Below are positions 60,956 to 64,000 of a stretch of DNA of 64,000 nucleotides, piece after piece. A program made the position numbers and the translations under genes. Position 1 is the first letter of the stretch. The number at the start of each line of letters is the position of its first letter. The DNA is from UBA2040 sp041751955. Lineage in GTDB: Bacteria; Bacteroidota; Bacteroidia; Flavobacteriales_D; Crocinitomicaceae. The stretch lies in assembly GCA_041751955.1 (NCBI GenBank), contig JBGSIB010000073.1, positions 62,001 to 126,000 on the forward strand, in the 5' to 3' direction. The notes below the pieces were generated by a model, which ran no database searches, was not told the origin of the DNA, and worked only from the letters and a program-made list of their open reading frames with translations.

Positions 60956-61762
60956 ATGAAAAGAAAGTTATTAATTGTATGCGCTTTTGTAGGAATGGGA
61001 TCATTCTTAAACGCACAAACTACTATGGTCAAAAATGACAATGGTATGGTAATTACACCTGAAGCAGGAGATTGGGCTTTGGGAGCTGATGCATCTCCAA
61101 TCTTGAACTACGTGGGTAACATGTTTAATGGAACAACAGGAAACAGTGTAAACAATGCGTTCGTAAACAACAACGCTATCTTTGGGAAATATTTCGTAGA
61201 TGAAAACACTGCTTACCGTGCTTCTTTCCGAATCACTACAGTTTCGAATAAATCTGCTGCTTTGACGGATACGAACACTTCAACTGGTAATCCAGAGTAC
61301 ATTTCTGATGTAACTAAGGTTTCTGGTTTTGGTTTCTACTTGAGCGGTGGTCTTGAGAAAAGAAGAGGTCATGGACGTCTTCAAGGTTACTATGGAGGTG
61401 AGTTAGGATTGGGTTTTGGAGGAGCTGCTCCTAATACTTCAACTGAATATGAAGTTCCTCTTTCTGCAACTAATCCTGGTACACGTACATTGTCTACTAA
61501 AACTGGTTCTTCTTTTAGCGTTGGTTTAAGAGGATTTATTGGTGCTGAGTACTTCGTTATTCCTAAATTATCTTTAGGTGTTGAGTTTGGATGGGGATTA
61601 GCTTTCCGTACAACTGCACAAAACGAAACAGTTACTGAAACTTGGAACGGTACTGCTGTTGAAGAAATCACTTCAAGCACAGTAGGTAAATCATCAAGCT
61701 TTGGTTTTGCAACTGACGCAGGTATGCCAGCTGGTAGCGTAAGAATCATGTACCACTTTTAA
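60956..61762 (+). CDS. Outer-membrane beta-barrel protein (porin-like, unassigned)
   Basis: The 268-residue protein has a signal peptide (MKRKLLIVCAFVGMGSFLNA) and alternating amphipathic strands ending in an aromatic residue: AGDWALGADASPILNYVGNM, IFGKYFVDENTAYRASFRIT, GFGFYLSGGLEKRRGHGRLQ, GYYGGELGLGFGG, GLRGFIGAEYFVIPKLSLGV, EFGWGLAFRTTAQ and SVRIMYHF. The last residue is Phe, as expected for recognition by the BAM complex. Probably an eight- to ten-strand barrel similar to OmpA/OmpW-type outer-membrane proteins. A TAGATTTG box lies at 60917-60924, 31 bases upstream of the start. It ends at a strong terminator. Confidence 0.8.
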   Translation: MKRKLLIVCAFVGMGSFLNAQTTMVKNDNGMVITPEAGDWALGADASPILNYVGNMFNGTTGNSVNNAFVNNNAIFGKYFVDENTAYRASFRITTVSNKSAALTDTNTSTGNPEYISDVTKVSGFGFYLSGGLEKRRGHGRLQGYYGGELGLGFGGAAPNTSTEYEVPLSATNPGTRTLSTKTGSSFSVGLRGFIGAEYFVIPKLSLGVEFGWGLAFRTTAQNETVTETWNGTAVEEITSSTVGKSSSFGFATDAGMPAGSVRIMYHF

Positions 61763-61782
61763 TTAGTGTACAACACAATATT

Positions 61783-61811
61783 AAAAGGGAAACTTCGGTT
61801 TCCCTTTTTTA
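61783..61811 (+). terminator. Rho-independent terminator with TTCG tetraloop
   Basis: AAAAGGGAAAC (61783-61793) pairs perfectly with GTTTCCCTTTT (61798-61808) around the loop TTCG, followed by T. It lies 20 bases after the stop of the outer-membrane protein gene. Confidence 0.96.
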
Positions 61812-61842
61812 TTATCTTCACTTTTTTATTTCTGTTTTATCC

Positions 61843-64000
61843 ATGAAAAATCTATTTACCTTCCTCTTCTTTCTTTCAATCAACTTTTTTTCTATTGGTC
61901 AAATTGAAAATCAATCTCAACTGAAAATAGCTGAGATCATGAAAGGAAAAGATTTTATAGGGTACTGGCCTGAAAATCATTATTGGGATATAAGTGGTGA
62001 GAACATACTTTTTCAATGGAACCCAAACAACGAACTTACCTCTACTACCTACTCCTACAATTTAAAAAACCAGAAAATTACTAGCGTTGACTTTAACAAT
62101 CCTTTATCTGGAGTGAGTTACAACTCTTCACAATCACAATTTGATATACATTATTTTGTACTCGAAGGAAATCTTTGGGCATACAACAATAAAACCAAGA
62201 CTCATTCAGAATTAATTTCAAGTACGAGCTACATTTCCAGAATTCATCGCCAATCAAATCCTTCAGAAATAGCTTACCAACAAGGTTTAGATTTATTCCT
62301 TTACAATAATGAAAAAGGTACAATTCGTCAGTTAACTCAATTCGTAAAAGGAAGTGAAAAGGATCAAAATCATCATGAACTTAATGCACTTAGCCAACAA
62401 CAGGAGCAACTGTTTCAATACATTAGAGAAGAAAAGGAACTTGACGAATGGTCAACAAGTAAAGAGGTAAAGAAGAATAAGAATTTGCCATTCTACCTTG
62501 ATAAATCGAATTTGGATTTCGTTCAAATATCGAAAGATGGTCAAACTATTTTCTTTTCTACATCCACTTCAACTGAAAATAAATCAACGTATGTAGAGCA
62601 CCATATCACAAGAACGGGATACACGGAATCACAGCAAGCCCGACCCAAAGTTGGAGAAATAGAACCTTTTCACAACTTATATATATACAAGCCCGGAATT
62701 GATAGTATAATAAAGGTCAATTTTGATAAATTAGAAGACATCCGAAAAAAGCCAATCTTTCTTTCTGAATATGGTGATCAATCAACTGAATATGAACAGA
62801 ATAGAAAAATAGTTTTTCATAGACCGCATGTGTCTTTTTCTGGTGTAACTGTGCTGGATATTCGCAGTTATGACAACAAAGACCGCTGGATAATTCAACT
62901 CGAAAATGATGGTTCATTTCACGTAATTAGCCATCAACACGATGAGGCCTGGATTGGAGGTCCCGGGATTTCTTCTTGGAATCAAAGTCCCGGCAATATG
63001 GGTTTTTGGAACAATGAGCAATCTTTTTATTATCAATCTGAAGAATCTGGTTACTCGCATCTTTATTCTTATGATTTCAAGAATAAATCGACCGAACAAT
63101 TGACCTCTGGATTATTTGAAATTCAGGATGTTATACTGTCAAAAGACGAAAAAACTTTCTACTTTAAAGCTAATAAATCGCACCCAGGCAACCAAGGTTT
63201 TTATAAATTCAATCCTTTTAGCAAAGAATGGACGAATATATTGACTGAAGAAGGTGCCTATGATGTTCTACTTTCACCAGATGAAAAAAGTTTAGCTATA
63301 TTGTATTCCAACAAAAATTCTCCGTGGGAGTTGTTTTATGCTAAAAATATAAAAGACACAAAACCAAACCGAATTACACATTCATTATCAGATGATTACA
63401 AAAAATATTCTTGGCGTGAACCAAGGGTGATTTTATTCAAAGGCGGGGACGGAAAGACCATCCATGCTCGTCTCTATGAACCAACTGAAATAAAAAAAAA
63501 TCAAGCCGCCGTGCTTTTCGTTCATGGCGCTGGTTACCTACAAAATGCCCACAATTATTGGAGTAGCTATTATCGTGAATACATGTTTCACAACTTATTG
63601 GTAGACAACGGATATACTGTTCTTGATATTGATTTTCGTGCTAGTTCAGGTTACGGTCGAGATTTCAGAACAGACATATACAGACATATGGGTGGATTGG
63701 ATTTATCCGATAACCTAAGTGGTAAAAAGCTTTTGGTCGACAGCTTAAATATTGATCCTGAAAAGGTTGGAATTTATGGTGGCTCATATGGTGGTTTCAT
63801 TACTTTGATGGCACTTTTAACGGAACCAGATGAATTTGCGTGTGGCGCAGCATTGCGCTCTGTAACGGACTGGATGCACTACAATCACGAGTATACGAGT
63901 AATATTCTCAATTATCCCTCAAATGACTCAATTGCCTATTATCGCTCCTCACCAATAAATTTCGCTAAAAATTTAAAAAAACCTTTGCTGATGTTACATG
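61843..64000 (+). CDS. Exported prolyl-oligopeptidase-like serine peptidase (family S9), 5' part only
   Basis: The frame starts with ATG at 61843 and stays open to the last base, giving about 719 visible residues; the end lies outside the window. A signal peptide is present (MKNLFTFLFFLSINFFSIGQ). Residues 25-490 form a beta-propeller with WD-like repeats (YWDISGENILFQWNPN, DVILSKDEKTFYFKANKSH, DVLLSPDEKSLAILYSN). The alpha/beta-hydrolase part includes AAVLFVHGAGYLQNAHNYWS, DIDFRASSGYGRDF and the nucleophile elbow GIYGGSYGGFITLMAL (Ser near residue 648). The Asp and His of the triad are downstream. It resembles dipeptidyl-peptidase IV-like S9 enzymes and would act in the periplasm. Confidence 0.9.
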   Translation, partial: MKNLFTFLFFLSINFFSIGQIENQSQLKIAEIMKGKDFIGYWPENHYWDISGENILFQWNPNNELTSTTYSYNLKNQKITSVDFNNPLSGVSYNSSQSQFDIHYFVLEGNLWAYNNKTKTHSELISSTSYISRIHRQSNPSEIAYQQGLDLFLYNNEKGTIRQLTQFVKGSEKDQNHHELNALSQQQEQLFQYIREEKELDEWSTSKEVKKNKNLPFYLDKSNLDFVQISKDGQTIFFSTSTSTENKSTYVEHHITRTGYTESQQARPKVGEIEPFHNLYIYKPGIDSIIKVNFDKLEDIRKKPIFLSEYGDQSTEYEQNRKIVFHRPHVSFSGVTVLDIRSYDNKDRWIIQLENDGSFHVISHQHDEAWIGGPGISSWNQSPGNMGFWNNEQSFYYQSEESGYSHLYSYDFKNKSTEQLTSGLFEIQDVILSKDEKTFYFKANKSHPGNQGFYKFNPFSKEWTNILTEEGAYDVLLSPDEKSLAILYSNKNSPWELFYAKNIKDTKPNRITHSLSDDYKKYSWREPRVILFKGGDGKTIHARLYEPTEIKKNQAAVLFVHGAGYLQNAHNYWSSYYREYMFHNLLVDNGYTVLDIDFRASSGYGRDFRTDIYRHMGGLDLSDNLSGKKLLVDSLNIDPEKVGIYGGSYGGFITLMALLTEPDEFACGAALRSVTDWMHYNHEYTSNILNYPSNDSIAYYRSSPINFAKNLKKPLLMLH

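Overview
The window is AT-rich chromosomal DNA from a member of the Bacteroidota, most likely order Flavobacteriales in the Crocinitomicaceae/Fluviicola neighbourhood (the family-level guess is inference). The evidence is a SusC/SusD pair, fused SecDF, several secreted proteins with a type IX secretion (T9SS) C-terminal sorting domain, PadR-PspC and DUF4956-VTC gene pairs, a fused 2-oxoacid dehydrogenase E1, and promoters of the Bacteroidota form TTG-N19/20-TAnnTTTG instead of -35/-10 boxes. Shine-Dalgarno sites are generally absent. No tRNA, rRNA, CRISPR array, prophage or intact insertion sequence was seen.

Layout. 1-5 kb: an uptake operon with the end of a SusC receptor, a SusD lipoprotein, a sodium:solute symporter and a calcineurin-like phosphoesterase with altered metal-site motifs. 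5-9 kb: a YD-repeat secreted protein, an inverted-repeat intergenic element, then rpsO and pnp on the minus strand. 9-17 kb: an accessory stretch with a gene remnant, a TsdA-like dihaem cytochrome c, two arylsulfotransferase-like paralogues and, between them, a frameshifted GEVED/fibronectin-III T9SS protein. 17-24 kb: J-domain protein, cation/proton antiporter, ABC-F ATPase, ALDH3-type aldehyde dehydrogenase, and a decayed patatin-like phospholipase gene in an otherwise empty stretch. 24-32 kb: mnmD, dnaB, a secreted protein of unknown role, rlmF, lhgO and an M14 carboxypeptidase. 31.6-38 kb: trmD-tsaC, cca, a pRiA4b ORF-3-like protein, a methyltransferase, TraB/GumN, FKBP and sucD. 38-45.6 kb: a lipoprotein, the DUF4956-VTC pair, DUF547, PadR-PspC and a T9SS esterase. 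45.7-55.5 kb: an exonuclease-GIY-YIG fusion, secDF, two small envelope proteins, a GT2 glycosyltransferase, and a 35-residue membrane micro-protein in front of a large LVIVD-repeat T9SS protein. 55.7-64 kb: fused E1, a thioredoxin-like protein, the rpsP-rimM-trmN6 operon, an outer-membrane protein, and an S9 peptidase cut by the window end.

How the genes work together. Translation and RNA maturation are over-represented: rpsO, pnp, rpsP, rimM, trmD, tsaC, cca, mnmD, trmN6, rlmF and the ABC-F ATPase. trmD is not in the usual rpsP-rimM-trmD order; it sits with tsaC, and trmN6 takes its place behind rimM. The other theme is the cell envelope: SusCD uptake, SecDF, lipoproteins and T9SS cargo. Many minus-7 boxes lie only a few bases before the start codon, so many transcripts may be nearly leaderless. 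The least explained items are the SusCD-symporter-phosphoesterase operon, the TsdA/arylsulfotransferase region, and the micro-protein at 55386-55493.
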